Positions 1 through 5,795 are shown, counted from the first letter of the stretch. The stretch: 8,245 nucleotides of DNA from an uncultured Clostridia bacterium (GCA_947171615.1 CAMVYG010000090.1:1-8245); one strand, 5' to 3'. Program-made: numbers and translations. The notes: generated from the sequence alone by a model not told the origin.

Positions 1-2
1 GT

Positions 3-113
3 GATATGGCTCTTTCCGTCTGGCAGATTTGGAAAATTGTCCGAGGGTATCAGGCAGGACAAGCAGCATATGGCGATCTGTTGCAGTTTGTTGAGGAACC
101 CCCTTTGCCGTAA
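3..113 (+). pseudogene. N-terminal part of class B sortase, ended by in-frame TAA (gene starts left of window)
   Basis: Frame 3 is open from the left edge and reads MALSVWQIWKIVRGYQAGQ and onward to LLQFVEEPPLP before TAA at 111-113 and a second TAA at 117-119. The pattern of a W-x-x-W segment followed by Y-x-x-G-x-x-x-Y is typical of the stretch just after the N-terminal membrane anchor of SrtB-type sortases. After the two stops the same frame continues as a Ser/Glu/Lys-rich linker (about 120-182) straight into the catalytic domain. Both halves therefore look like one gene in one frame. The anchor helix and the true start lie outside the window. Either the gene is recently broken or the sequence has errors here; I cannot tell which. 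Confidence 0.6.
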
Positions 114-182
114 CAGTAAGCTTCCATTCAAAATGAAGCATCTAAAAAACCTTCGTCAGAAGCAGGCACAGAAAAATGGCCT

Positions 183-737
183 GTGGTAGATTTTCAGGCG
201 CTGCAAAAAATAAATCCGGATATTATTGCCTGGCTCTCCCTACCGGGAACTGCCATCAGCTACCCGGTAATACAGGGAAAGGATAACGAGGAATATCTGC
301 GAACCCTTGTAACCGGGGAGCCAAACGATGCAGGCAGCATTTTTCTGGAGAGTAAAAACAGCCGGGATTTTTCCGATACTCACAGCATTATTTACGGCCA
401 TAACATGCAGGACGGCAGCATGTTCGCCGGATTGCTCCAATACAAACAGCAGCAGTTTTATAACAGCCACCCGGTAGCGTTGCTTCTGACGCCGGAGAAA
501 AATTATGAAATAGAGATTTTTGCCGGTCGGACAGCGGAAGTCACAGAGGACGCGTGGAAGCTGGACTTAACCGAAGAAAACTTTGATGAGTGGTTGACAA
601 ACGCTACTGTCAGTTCCTGCTTTACAGGCAGAAGTCTCCCCTGCGCCGATGATCGGATCGTCACACTCTCTACCTGCAGCAATGCGGCTGGAGACGCCCG
701 GTTTGTGCTTCACGGAATATTACGGGAAAACCCATGA
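183..737 (+). CDS. Class B sortase, catalytic domain (downstream part of an interrupted gene)
   Basis: Sortases are membrane-anchored cysteine transpeptidases that cut a C-terminal sorting signal on secreted proteins and attach them to peptidoglycan or pilin. From the GTG at 183 this frame gives 184 residues covering the whole SrtB fold. It opens with INPDIIAWLSLPGTAISYPV, the usual beginning of the domain. The catalytic residues are present: His73 in YGHN, Cys165 in TLSTC and Arg173 in DARFVLHG. No strong ribosome binding site precedes this GTG, and a protein starting here would lack the membrane anchor. The coordinates therefore mark the longest open stretch, not a proven start; in-frame sortase sequence continues upstream past two TAA codons. 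No sorted substrate is visible in the window. The stop codon lies inside the terminator stem. The family call is firm; whether functional protein is made is doubtful. Confidence 0.8.
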   Translation: MVDFQALQKINPDIIAWLSLPGTAISYPVIQGKDNEEYLRTLVTGEPNDAGSIFLESKNSRDFSDTHSIIYGHNMQDGSMFAGLLQYKQQQFYNSHPVALLLTPEKNYEIEIFAGRTAEVTEDAWKLDLTEENFDEWLTNATVSSCFTGRSLPCADDRIVTLSTCSNAAGDARFVLHGILRENP

Positions 738-763
738 ATTCTTACAGAATTCATGGGTTTTTT
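728..763. terminator. Bidirectional intrinsic terminator between sortase and pnuC
   Basis: Positions 728-742 and 746-760 form a perfect 15-bp inverted repeat with a 3-nt loop, followed on the plus strand by six T (758-763). On the minus strand the stem is followed by four T (complement of 727-730). The sortase stop (735-737) lies in the left arm, and the last base of the T run is the first base of the pnuC stop triplet. One hairpin can thus end both convergent transcripts. Confidence 0.9.
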
Positions 764-1482
764 CACGTCTTCTGCTGTCTTGTCTGCCCTTCCTGCTGGC
801 GCTTTTCCATTTTTCTCCAACTGAAAAAGCCGTAAACATCATTTACAAAAAACAAAACAAAGCAGACAGCTACAGAAACATAGGCGCTGTTCGCCAACGC
901 TGCCAGCGTCCACAGAAGAATTAAGATCAAATCGTTGGCCGCATAAGCAAGGGCATAATACGGGCTGCGGCGGAAGGTCAGATATACCGCCAAAAAGCTT
1001 GTTGTAACCGATAACGTACTGGGCAGCAGGTTTGCTGTATGAAAATGTTTCAGAATAAAGTAAAACACCAAAGTGACCAGCCCTGTCAGAAAAACCATCA
1101 CGCAAAGTTCTCTCTTTTCCAGGCGGCTTACCGTTACCTCTCCCCTGTTTCCCTGATAAGGATGCCTGAGCCAGGAAATCAACGCAAACAGCGCCATCGG
1201 CGCGGTCATGCCTAAATAGGTGATCATTTCCCCATAATAGGAGAATTGATAGGAAATGATACCGTAAAGCAAACTGAACAGGATCATCAGGCATTGCCCT
1301 ATGGGATTTCCCTTTGCATTTAGAAGCAACGACAGGATTCCCAACAGGGAAGCACACAGCACAAGATAATTTTCCCGATCAAAAGCCAGAAAAAAAGTAA
1401 GAATCAAAACAGACGAACCTGCCCATAAAAACAACTCGACCCTGGAAAAATAAAGAAGCAGCGATTTAGCCTTTTGCAGCAT
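763..1482 (-). CDS. pnuC: PnuC-family nicotinamide riboside (vitamin B3) transporter
   Basis: Predicted inner-membrane facilitator importing a B3 vitamin, most likely nicotinamide riboside, for NAD synthesis; PnuC proteins rely on intracellular phosphorylation to trap the substrate. The 239-aa protein is almost entirely hydrophobic helices. It carries family-type segments: GNPIGQ near residue 58, RRSPYYALAYAANDL around 171-185, and NDVYGFFSWRKM near the C-terminus (Asn214, Asp215, Trp222). The C-terminus is short, basic and polar. I chose the ATG at 1480-1482 because GGAGGG (complement of 1492-1497) sits 9 nt upstream. An in-frame ATG at 1525-1527 would add 15 residues translated from inside a terminator hairpin, which is unlikely. 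It lies downstream of the M23 peptidase on the same strand, 190 nt away, with its own promoter-like site and an attenuator. Exact substrate (riboside or another B vitamin) is inferred from family only. Confidence 0.85.
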   Translation of the reverse strand: MLQKAKSLLLYFSRVELFLWAGSSVLILTFFLAFDRENYLVLCASLLGILSLLLNAKGNPIGQCLMILFSLLYGIISYQFSYYGEMITYLGMTAPMALFALISWLRHPYQGNRGEVTVSRLEKRELCVMVFLTGLVTLVFYFILKHFHTANLLPSTLSVTTSFLAVYLTFRRSPYYALAYAANDLILILLWTLAALANSAYVSVAVCFVLFFVNDVYGFFSWRKMEKRQQEGQTRQQKT

Positions 1483-1497
1483 ATAAGCTTTCCCTCC

Positions 1498-1555
1498 AAA
1501 AAAAGCATCCGCCTGCACATCTTCCAAGACCTAACGATGTGCCGCGAATGCTTTT
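1498..1555 (-). promoter_or_regulatory. Terminator-like attenuator hairpin in the pnuC leader
   Basis: Read on the minus strand, 1555-1544 pairs with 1512-1501 (12 bp including one G-U). After a small internal loop, 1542-1536 pairs with 1521-1515 (7 bp), leaving a 14-nt loop. The 3' side runs into seven U (1504-1498). The pnuC GGAGGG follows at once, and the ATG is only 15 nt past the U tract. No promoter fits between hairpin and gene, so pnuC transcripts must read through it. An alternative 5-bp hairpin (1547-1551 with 1556-1560, 4-nt loop) would use bases of the terminator's 5' arm and could act as antiterminator. I do not recognise a known riboswitch class in 1556-1619. Confidence 0.75.
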
Positions 1556-1625
1556 GCATTTCCTACCCGGTGGCAGTTAAAACGATTCTATTCTTCTGTC
1601 ATAGCATATTCTGTAAAGGACGCAT

Positions 1626-1634
1626 AGTATAACA
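1626..1634 (-). promoter_or_regulatory. Probable extended -10 promoter element for pnuC
   Basis: The minus strand reads TGTTATACT, a TGn-extended -10 box close to the sigma-A consensus. No good -35 is seen at 16-18 bp, which extended -10 promoters can tolerate. Transcription would start near 1619 and give a leader of about 137 nt ahead of pnuC. Confidence 0.45.
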
Positions 1635-1649
1635 GAGAAACTCTGCTAT
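1629..1649. promoter_or_regulatory. 21-bp dyad overlapping the pnuC -10 (candidate operator)
   Basis: ATA-x-CAGAG-AAA-CTCTG-x-TAT is an inverted repeat whose left arm overlaps the putative -10 box. It has no T tract, so it does not look like a terminator. Repressors of NAD-uptake genes such as NiaR act at comparable positions, but I cannot match this sequence to a known NiaR site. Confidence 0.35.
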
Positions 1650-1672
1650 ATCTTTTTTCCCTTTCCGTAAAA

Positions 1673-2863
1673 TCAAAGTCCCAGATAGGGATCGGGATCT
1701 ACCCGCACACCATCGTAATACACTTCATAATGAAGATGATTTCCAGTGGAAAAGCCGGTAGAGCCTACATAGCCAATGATATCACCCTGCTCCACATAAT
1801 CACCGGCAGAAACCGTCAGAGAGCTGCAGTGAGCATAACGAGTAGCAAAGGTTCCATTGTGCCAGATCAATACATTGTTTCCCCAGGAATAGTGATACTC
1901 TGCGGAAATCACCTGCCCTGCCTGAGTGGCAATAATCGGTTCTCCGTAATCTGCCCAGATATCCAGCCCCATGTGGGGGCCATCGTCAAAGTCATAGATA
2001 TCGCCAAAATGGCCGATCACATGATCCGGCCCTACACCAGGAAGAGGCCAACGGGGAGAAAATCCCTCGTGCATACCGGGATTATCAGGGTTTCCCCAGT
2101 TCCCACCGGAAGCCGCTTCTTCATTCTTCTTTCGGATCAATTCCTGAATTTGCTCCTCCAGAGCAGCGTCTTCTTCCTTATTGGCGCTGATGGCATTTTG
2201 GGCCTGGGCCTGATCTGCTTCCAGCCGGGCAAGAAGCTCTTGATTCTCCGTGTAAAGAGCCTTCAGTTCTTCCTGAGAGGCTTCCAGCTCCTTCTTGATC
2301 CCGGTTTCCTCCGCGCGCATTTTCTGAAGCTGCTCCCGGTCTTCCTTTGTCTTTTCCAAATATTCTTCGATCTTTGTAAGAAGCTCCTGGTCATGCTTTG
2401 TGACGCGGGACAAAAGCTCCGCCCTCATGCTGAACTCTGTAAGACTATTGGAATTCAGCAAGATCTCCAAAGTACTTATCGTACCGGTCTTATACAGCGT
2501 ATTGATCCGTTGGGCAAACAGATCGATCGTTGCCTGGTGCTCCTCCCGGGAAGCCTCCAGCTTTTTTTCCAAAATGCCGATCTCCCGATCCATCACGAGA
2601 ATGGACTCCCGGGCCGCATCGATCTTCTTTTCCAAAACCCCTATTTTTTCTTCCAGAGTTTTCTGATATTCCAGCGCCTTAGCCTCATCGTCCTTCAAAA
2701 CTTCCAACTTCGCCTCCAACGCTTCATTTTCCTGGCGAAGAGCTTCCTGCTTTTCTTTTACCTCATCAATCGTTTCCGCCATAGCCTGTCCCGGAACCAA
2801 CAGGCACAGTGCCAAAGCCGCCGATAAAATACGAATATACTTTTTCTTTTTCCCGTAATTCAT
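1673..2863 (-). CDS. Secreted coiled-coil M23 murein endopeptidase (EnvC/LytM-like)
   Basis: Predicted exported zinc metallopeptidase that cuts peptidoglycan cross-links or activates a cell-wall amidase, acting outside the membrane in wall remodelling or division. In the 396-aa product residues 1-29 form a signal peptide (basic start with KKKK, hydrophobic core, AMA cleavage site). Residues about 30-248 are a long Glu/Lys/Leu heptad coiled coil, broken near 120-145 by an NTLYKTGTISTLEILLNS segment typical of the EnvC/CwlO N-terminal domain. A Gly/Asn/Pro linker leads to the M23 domain from about 267. Zinc and catalytic residues are all present: His297 and Asp301 in HMGLD, His345 in YAH, His376 and His378 in HLH. 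Active-site completeness argues for an enzyme rather than a dead activator. The ATG at 2861-2863 has AGGAG 7 nt upstream; a longer in-frame start at 2995 would add 44 residues from the untranslated leader and bury the signal peptide. Confidence 0.88.
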   Translation of the reverse strand: MNYGKKKKYIRILSAALALCLLVPGQAMAETIDEVKEKQEALRQENEALEAKLEVLKDDEAKALEYQKTLEEKIGVLEKKIDAARESILVMDREIGILEKKLEASREEHQATIDLFAQRINTLYKTGTISTLEILLNSNSLTEFSMRAELLSRVTKHDQELLTKIEEYLEKTKEDREQLQKMRAEETGIKKELEASQEELKALYTENQELLARLEADQAQAQNAISANKEEDAALEEQIQELIRKKNEEAASGGNWGNPDNPGMHEGFSPRWPLPGVGPDHVIGHFGDIYDFDDGPHMGLDIWADYGEPIIATQAGQVISAEYHYSWGNNVLIWHNGTFATRYAHCSSLTVSAGDYVEQGDIIGYVGSTGFSTGNHLHYEVYYDGVRVDPDPYLGL

Positions 2864-2922
2864 AGTAAAGCTCCTATATTCTATGGTGTAAAAATCCATA
2901 AAAGTAACAAACTTGTAATGCC

Positions 2923-2931
2923 AGTATAGCA
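2923..2931 (-). promoter_or_regulatory. Extended -10 promoter for the M23 peptidase gene
   Basis: The minus strand reads TGCTATACT, a TGn-extended -10. The hexamer 17 bp upstream (complement of 2946-2951, TTTCTT) is a weak -35. The start would fall near 2916, giving a leader of about 53 nt to the ATG at 2863. Confidence 0.55.
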
Positions 2932-2979
2932 CACTGCTCTCCAAAAAGAAAGTTTTTTCTGCAAAAAGGTGAAAAGATA

Positions 2980-3006
2980 TTGACAATTTCCGCATCCTGC
3001 GATAAG
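2980..3006 (+). promoter_or_regulatory. Putative feo operon promoter
   Basis: A perfect TTGACA -35 lies at 2980-2985. The best -10 is GATAAG at 3001-3006, preceded by TGC (extended -10), with a short 15-bp spacer; TAAGTT at 3003-3008 with a 17-bp spacer is the alternative. It is divergent from the M23 promoter and would give an unusually long leader of about 165 nt before feoA. Confidence 0.45.
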
Positions 3007-3014
3007 TTTTTATC
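3001..3014. promoter_or_regulatory. GATAA-N4-TTATC dyad at the feo promoter (candidate metal-regulator operator)
   Basis: GATAA (3001-3005) and TTATC (3010-3014) are a perfect inverted repeat overlapping the predicted -10. The half-sites resemble parts of a Fur box, but spacing and core do not fit the standard 7-1-7 palindrome. It is a sensible place for an iron-dependent repressor; the identity of that regulator is inference. Confidence 0.35.
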
Positions 3015-3025
3015 AGAATATTTTA

Positions 3026-3128
3026 AGCTTTGATCAGGGTTTGTTCTAAAGAAATAGAGGAATACCAGCGACGTCATCCTTTGGCGGGCAGTCATTTATA
3101 TTTACTACCGATCAAAGCTGTATTTTTT
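3026..3128 (+). promoter_or_regulatory. Structured leader RNA upstream of feoA (unassigned)
   Basis: Positions 3026-3035 and 3110-3119 are perfectly complementary over 10 bp, closing a 74-nt interior. A further GGT/ACC pairing (3038-3040 with 3107-3109) follows after a 2-nt bulge. A run of six T (3123-3128) comes just after the 3' arm. A closing stem around a sizeable interior followed by U residues is how many riboswitches are built, but I cannot match the interior to any class I know and found no convincing inner helices. It could equally be chance complementarity in AT-rich DNA. The rest of the leader (3129-3177) holds the feoA ribosome binding site and nothing else I recognise. Confidence 0.35.
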
Positions 3129-3177
3129 AAAGTTCTACTTTTTTGTCTATCAAATTCCATGGAAAGGAAACACTGCC

Positions 3178-3420
3178 ATGATCACTTTACAAGAAGCGGA
3201 AGCCGGCGTTGCCTACCGGGTGAAGGAGCTCTCACTTCCCGTTAATCTGGAACGGCGGCTGGAAGCGCTGGGTCTGATCGAAGGCTCTGAAATTTTTGTT
3301 TTGCGAAAAAAGCGGCGGGGCGCGATGATCGTTAAAGTCAGAGGGACCCGGTTTGCCGTAGGATATGGAATATCCTCCCATATTTCCGTAGAGAAAGGAG
3401 GTCTTTCCTGTGGCGCATGA
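3178..3420 (+). CDS. feoA: FeoA ferrous iron transport accessory protein
   Basis: Small cytosolic SH3-like protein that works with FeoB in Fe(II) uptake, probably by binding FeoB at the membrane. The 80-aa length is normal for FeoA. Family signatures are RRLEALGLIEGSEIFVLRK (residues 26-44), the usual RRLxxLGLxxG-x-x-I motif, and the Gly-Thr-Arg segment VRGTRFAVG (54-62) that leads into the last strands. The ATG at 3178 is preceded by a purine-rich GGAAAGGAAA at a suitable distance. The gene overlaps feoB by 11 nt and carries the feoB ribosome binding site inside its 3' end, so the two proteins are very likely translationally coupled. The C-terminal SCGA codons are shared with the feoB start in another frame. 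I see nothing unusual in the protein. Confidence 0.93.
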   Translation: MITLQEAEAGVAYRVKELSLPVNLERRLEALGLIEGSEIFVLRKKRRGAMIVKVRGTRFAVGYGISSHISVEKGGLSCGA

Positions 3421-5479
3421 GGTATCTATTGGGTTTGTGGGAAATCCGAATTGCGGAAAAACCACTTTGTTCAACGCCTATACCGGAGCTAATCTGAAGG
3501 TGGCCAACTGGCCGGGCGTTACAGTGGAAAAAAAGGAAGGCAGCTTTCGCTTTCATGACCAGGAATACCGGCTGGTAGATTTACCGGGTACTTACAGCCT
3601 GACCTCCTACACCATGGAGGAGCAGGTAACGAGGCAATACATTTTAAGCGATGAAGTGGATGTGATCATCGATGTGGCGGACGCTTCTTCTCTGGAACGA
3701 AACCTGTATCTGACCCTACAGCTCATTGAGCTGGGGAAACCTGTTATCCTCGCTTTGAATATGATGGATATTGTGGAGAAGCGAGGCATGGAGATCGATC
3801 TACACCGTCTCCCGGAGATGCTTGGAATTCCCGTGATCCCTGTATCTGCCAGACGAAAAACCGGACTGGATATTCTGATGCACGCAGCCGCTCACCATCG
3901 GAATCAGGGCCACGATCTGCCCCTGATCCATCACCACGGAAATGACGGGCCGGAGGAACACACCGAGCAGACACGGCATCAGCACCAGCATCACAAGGAA
4001 TTTGCCATGGTCTACAGCGATGAGATCGAGGATAAGATCGATTTGCTGATCCCTCTTTTGCGAAAAAATTATCCGGAGCTGCAAAACTACCGTTGGCATG
4101 CCTTAAAGCTATTGGAGCACGATCCGGAAATTTCTTCCCGTTATCCCGTGGAATGTCCGGAAGCTTTGAGCAAAAGCTATGAAAAGGAAATTATCAATCA
4201 AAAATACGATTTTATTGACGAAATCGTCCAGGAGGTGCTGGTAAACAAGGAAAAGAAGGCTGCCATCACCGACAAGGCGGACAGTATTCTGACCCACAAA
4301 TGGTTTGGGCTGCCGATTTTTCTCCTGATCATGGCACTGGTCTTTTTCTTCACCTTTACGGTAGGAGATTGGCTCAAAGGCTACTTTGAAATGGGATTAG
4401 AGCTGTTTTCCGGCGGTGTACGCACCGGGCTGGAAACGCTCAGCGTATCTCCCCTTGTCATTTCCCTGCTGGTAGACGGCATCATTGCCGGAGTAGGCGG
4501 GATCCTCACCTTTCTTCCCAATATTCTCATTCTTTTTCTGGCCCTTGCTTTTTTGGAGGACAGCGGCTATATGGCACGGGTGGCCTATGTGATGGACAGC
4601 ATTATGGGAAAGCTGGGGCTTTCCGGGCGTTCCTTTATCCCCATGGTTCTCGGATTCGGCTGCACGGTGCCGGCCATTATGGCTTCCCGTGCCCTGGAAA
4701 ATAAACGGGATCGCTACAAGACCATGCTCATCACGCCTTTTATGTCCTGCAGCGCAAGGCTGCCGATCTACGTTCTCTTTTCCCAGCTCTTTTTCCCACA
4801 GTGCGCTATGCTGGCTGCTTACTCCATGTATCTTCTGGGCCTGCTGGTGGCAATTCTATGTGCTTTTCTCATTCACCTTTTTGATAAAAAACACACCAAA
4901 GAAAACGCCCTGCTCATTGAGCTGCCGGAGTACAAGGCCCCCAGTGCCCGAACTATTTTCATCTATGTCTGGGAAAAGGTGAAGGATTACCTGACCAAAG
5001 CCGGAACCACCATTTTTATCGCTTCCATTCTCATGTGGTTCCTGCTGAATTTCGGCCCCAACGGGTATTCCGAGGATATGTCCCAGACCTTCGGCTCTAT
5101 GATCGGGCGCTGGATCGTCCCCTTCTTCGCCCCCATCGGCCTGGGCTTCTGGCAGATCGTGGTAGCGTTGATCGCCGGGATCTCAGCAAAGGAAGTGGTG
5201 GTTTCCTCCTGCGCCGTGCTTTTCGGCATTTCCAATATCAACTCCGCCGCCGGAATGTCGGCTATTTTAGGCAGCCTGGGTGCCATGGGCTTCGGCCCAC
5301 TGAACGCTTATGCCCTGATGACCTTCTCCCTGCTCTATGTGCCATGTGCCGCCACCCTTGCCACCATCAAGAAGGAAACAAACAGCTGGGGCTGGACCGG
5401 ATTTGTGGCTCTGTTCCAAATCGCGGTGGCCTGGGGAGTTACGTTCCTGGTCTACCATATTGGGCTTCTTTTAATTTAG
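3410..5479 (+). CDS. feoB: FeoB ferrous iron transporter (GTPase/permease)
   Basis: Main Fe(II) importer of the inner membrane: a cytosolic G domain controls a helical permease. In the 689-aa protein the G1 loop is GNPNCGKT (11-18), G2 Thr is near 38, G3 is DLPG (57-60), G4 is NMMD (117-120) and G5 is SAR (146-148). The helical GDI-like spacer follows at about 200-295 and membrane helices fill 298-689. Core permease motifs are present: GVGGILTFLPN (361-371), EDSGYMARVAYVMD (383-396), GFGCTVPAIM (415-424), SCSARLPIY (446-454) and ISAKEVVVSS (591-600). An odd feature is a His-rich insert between the G domain and the spacer, with 11 His in residues 162-195. The start is GTG, preceded by the near-perfect ribosome binding site AGAAAGGAGGT (3392-3402) within feoA. 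Length is normal for Gram-positive FeoB. Confidence 0.96.
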   Translation: MAHEVSIGFVGNPNCGKTTLFNAYTGANLKVANWPGVTVEKKEGSFRFHDQEYRLVDLPGTYSLTSYTMEEQVTRQYILSDEVDVIIDVADASSLERNLYLTLQLIELGKPVILALNMMDIVEKRGMEIDLHRLPEMLGIPVIPVSARRKTGLDILMHAAAHHRNQGHDLPLIHHHGNDGPEEHTEQTRHQHQHHKEFAMVYSDEIEDKIDLLIPLLRKNYPELQNYRWHALKLLEHDPEISSRYPVECPEALSKSYEKEIINQKYDFIDEIVQEVLVNKEKKAAITDKADSILTHKWFGLPIFLLIMALVFFFTFTVGDWLKGYFEMGLELFSGGVRTGLETLSVSPLVISLLVDGIIAGVGGILTFLPNILILFLALAFLEDSGYMARVAYVMDSIMGKLGLSGRSFIPMVLGFGCTVPAIMASRALENKRDRYKTMLITPFMSCSARLPIYVLFSQLFFPQCAMLAAYSMYLLGLLVAILCAFLIHLFDKKHTKENALLIELPEYKAPSARTIFIYVWEKVKDYLTKAGTTIFIASILMWFLLNFGPNGYSEDMSQTFGSMIGRWIVPFFAPIGLGFWQIVVALIAGISAKEVVVSSCAVLFGISNINSAAGMSAILGSLGAMGFGPLNAYALMTFSLLYVPCAATLATIKKETNSWGWTGFVALFQIAVAWGVTFLVYHIGLLLI

Positions 5480-5497
5480 CCGGGTAAAGTGACCCGG
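5480..5497 (+). other. Small hairpin between feoB and the Cys-rich gene
   Basis: CCGGGT (5480-5485) and ACCCGG (5492-5497) form a 6-bp GC-rich stem with a 6-nt loop immediately after the feoB stop. No T tract follows, so it is not a standard terminator. It might stabilise or partially separate the mRNA segments; that is inference. Confidence 0.35.
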
Positions 5498-5516
5498 AAA
5501 GAAAGGAAGAAATTTT

Positions 5517-5690
5517 ATGCCGGGTACTGTATCTACCATTTTGATCTGTCTTTTGATTGTCTTTGTTTTATTCCTTTCCGTGCGCAAATTGTGGAAAGAT
5601 AAGAAAAATGGAAAAACCTGCTGCGGAGGCGGCTGTCCTGGGTGCAGCGGCAGCTGCGCTTGCGGAAAGAAAAAGAACGAAACCTTATAA
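5517..5690 (+). CDS. FeoB-associated Cys-rich membrane protein
   Basis: A 57-aa protein beginning MPGTVSTILICLLIVFVLFL: one N-terminal membrane helix (about residues 5-21), a short basic stretch (RKLWKDKKNGK) and a Cys/Gly-rich tail with six cysteines in fifteen residues (35, 36, 40, 43, 47, 49), ending in a Lys-rich stretch. This architecture and its place directly after feoB match the known small FeoB-associated Cys-rich membrane proteins of Firmicutes. Their role is unsettled; the Cys cluster suggests handling of iron or another thiophilic metal, or redox chemistry, beside the transporter. A purine-rich AAAGGAAG precedes the ATG at a suitable distance, and the gene begins 37 nt after the feoB stop, so cotranscription is likely. 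It is short enough for automated callers to miss. Confidence 0.85.
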   Translation: MPGTVSTILICLLIVFVLFLSVRKLWKDKKNGKTCCGGGCPGCSGSCACGKKKNETL

Positions 5691-5704
5691 AGGAGGTTCG
5701 CTCT

Positions 5705-5746
5705 TTGATTGAGCTGAAGTGGATGGCAGGCGAAAAACAAATTTAA
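5705..5746 (+). CDS. Possible 13-codon ORF or remnant of a lost gene after the feo operon
   Basis: AGGAGGT (5691-5697), a full-strength ribosome binding site, begins directly after the Cys-rich gene's stop. It lies 7 nt before a TTG that opens a 13-codon frame (MIELKWMAGEKQI) ending in TAA, 11 nt before the operon terminator. I know no protein like it. It may be the 5' stub of a gene deleted up to the terminator, a tiny peptide, or a chance sequence. Confidence 0.2.
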   Translation: MIELKWMAGEKQI

Positions 5747-5757
5747 ACCTTACGCAC

Positions 5758-5795
5758 AAAAGGCCGGACCGGGATGCTTCCCGGTTCGGCCTTTT
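5758..5795. terminator. Bidirectional intrinsic terminator between feo operon and tsf
   Basis: A 17-bp stem (5758-5774 with 5779-5795, one G-U or A-C position depending on strand) closes a TGCT loop. The stem is GC-rich inside with A/T ends, so both strands finish in a U run of at least four. It lies 67 nt after the Cys-rich gene and 40 nt after the tsf stop, and serves both convergent units. Confidence 0.9.

Noticed and set aside
111..119. TAA read as glutamine (recoded genetic code)
   Set aside because: Other genes in the window end at TAA in the normal way, for example at 5688-5690, so recoding is not supported; mutation or sequence error is simpler.
839..1357. 172-codon minus-strand frame inside pnuC
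   Set aside because: Same strand, different frame; pnuC has the ribosome binding site, membrane helices and family motifs.
1480..1527. Longer pnuC start at 1527
   Set aside because: The extra codons lie in the attenuator hairpin and lack a good ribosome binding site; the ATG at 1482 has GGAGGG at good spacing.
1730..2827. Long plus-strand open frame (365 codons) opposite the M23 peptidase
   Set aside because: It is antisense to a complete peptidase gene; the Leu/Phe-rich product is the mirror of Glu/Lys-rich coiled-coil codons, and it has no suitable ribosome binding site or family signature.
3001..3014. Classical Fur box at the feo promoter
   Set aside because: Only the outer GATAA/TTATC halves match; spacing and centre do not fit the Fur palindrome, so it is listed only as an unassigned dyad.
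3129..3144. AAAGT-TCT-ACTTT plus T run as a terminator before feoA
   Set aside because: The stem is five mostly A-T pairs, too weak for a credible intrinsic terminator on its own.
3030..3245. Possible small plus-strand gene in the feo leader
   Set aside because: It overlaps feoA out of frame, has no good ribosome binding site, and the product has no coherent features; the stretch fits an untranslated leader better.
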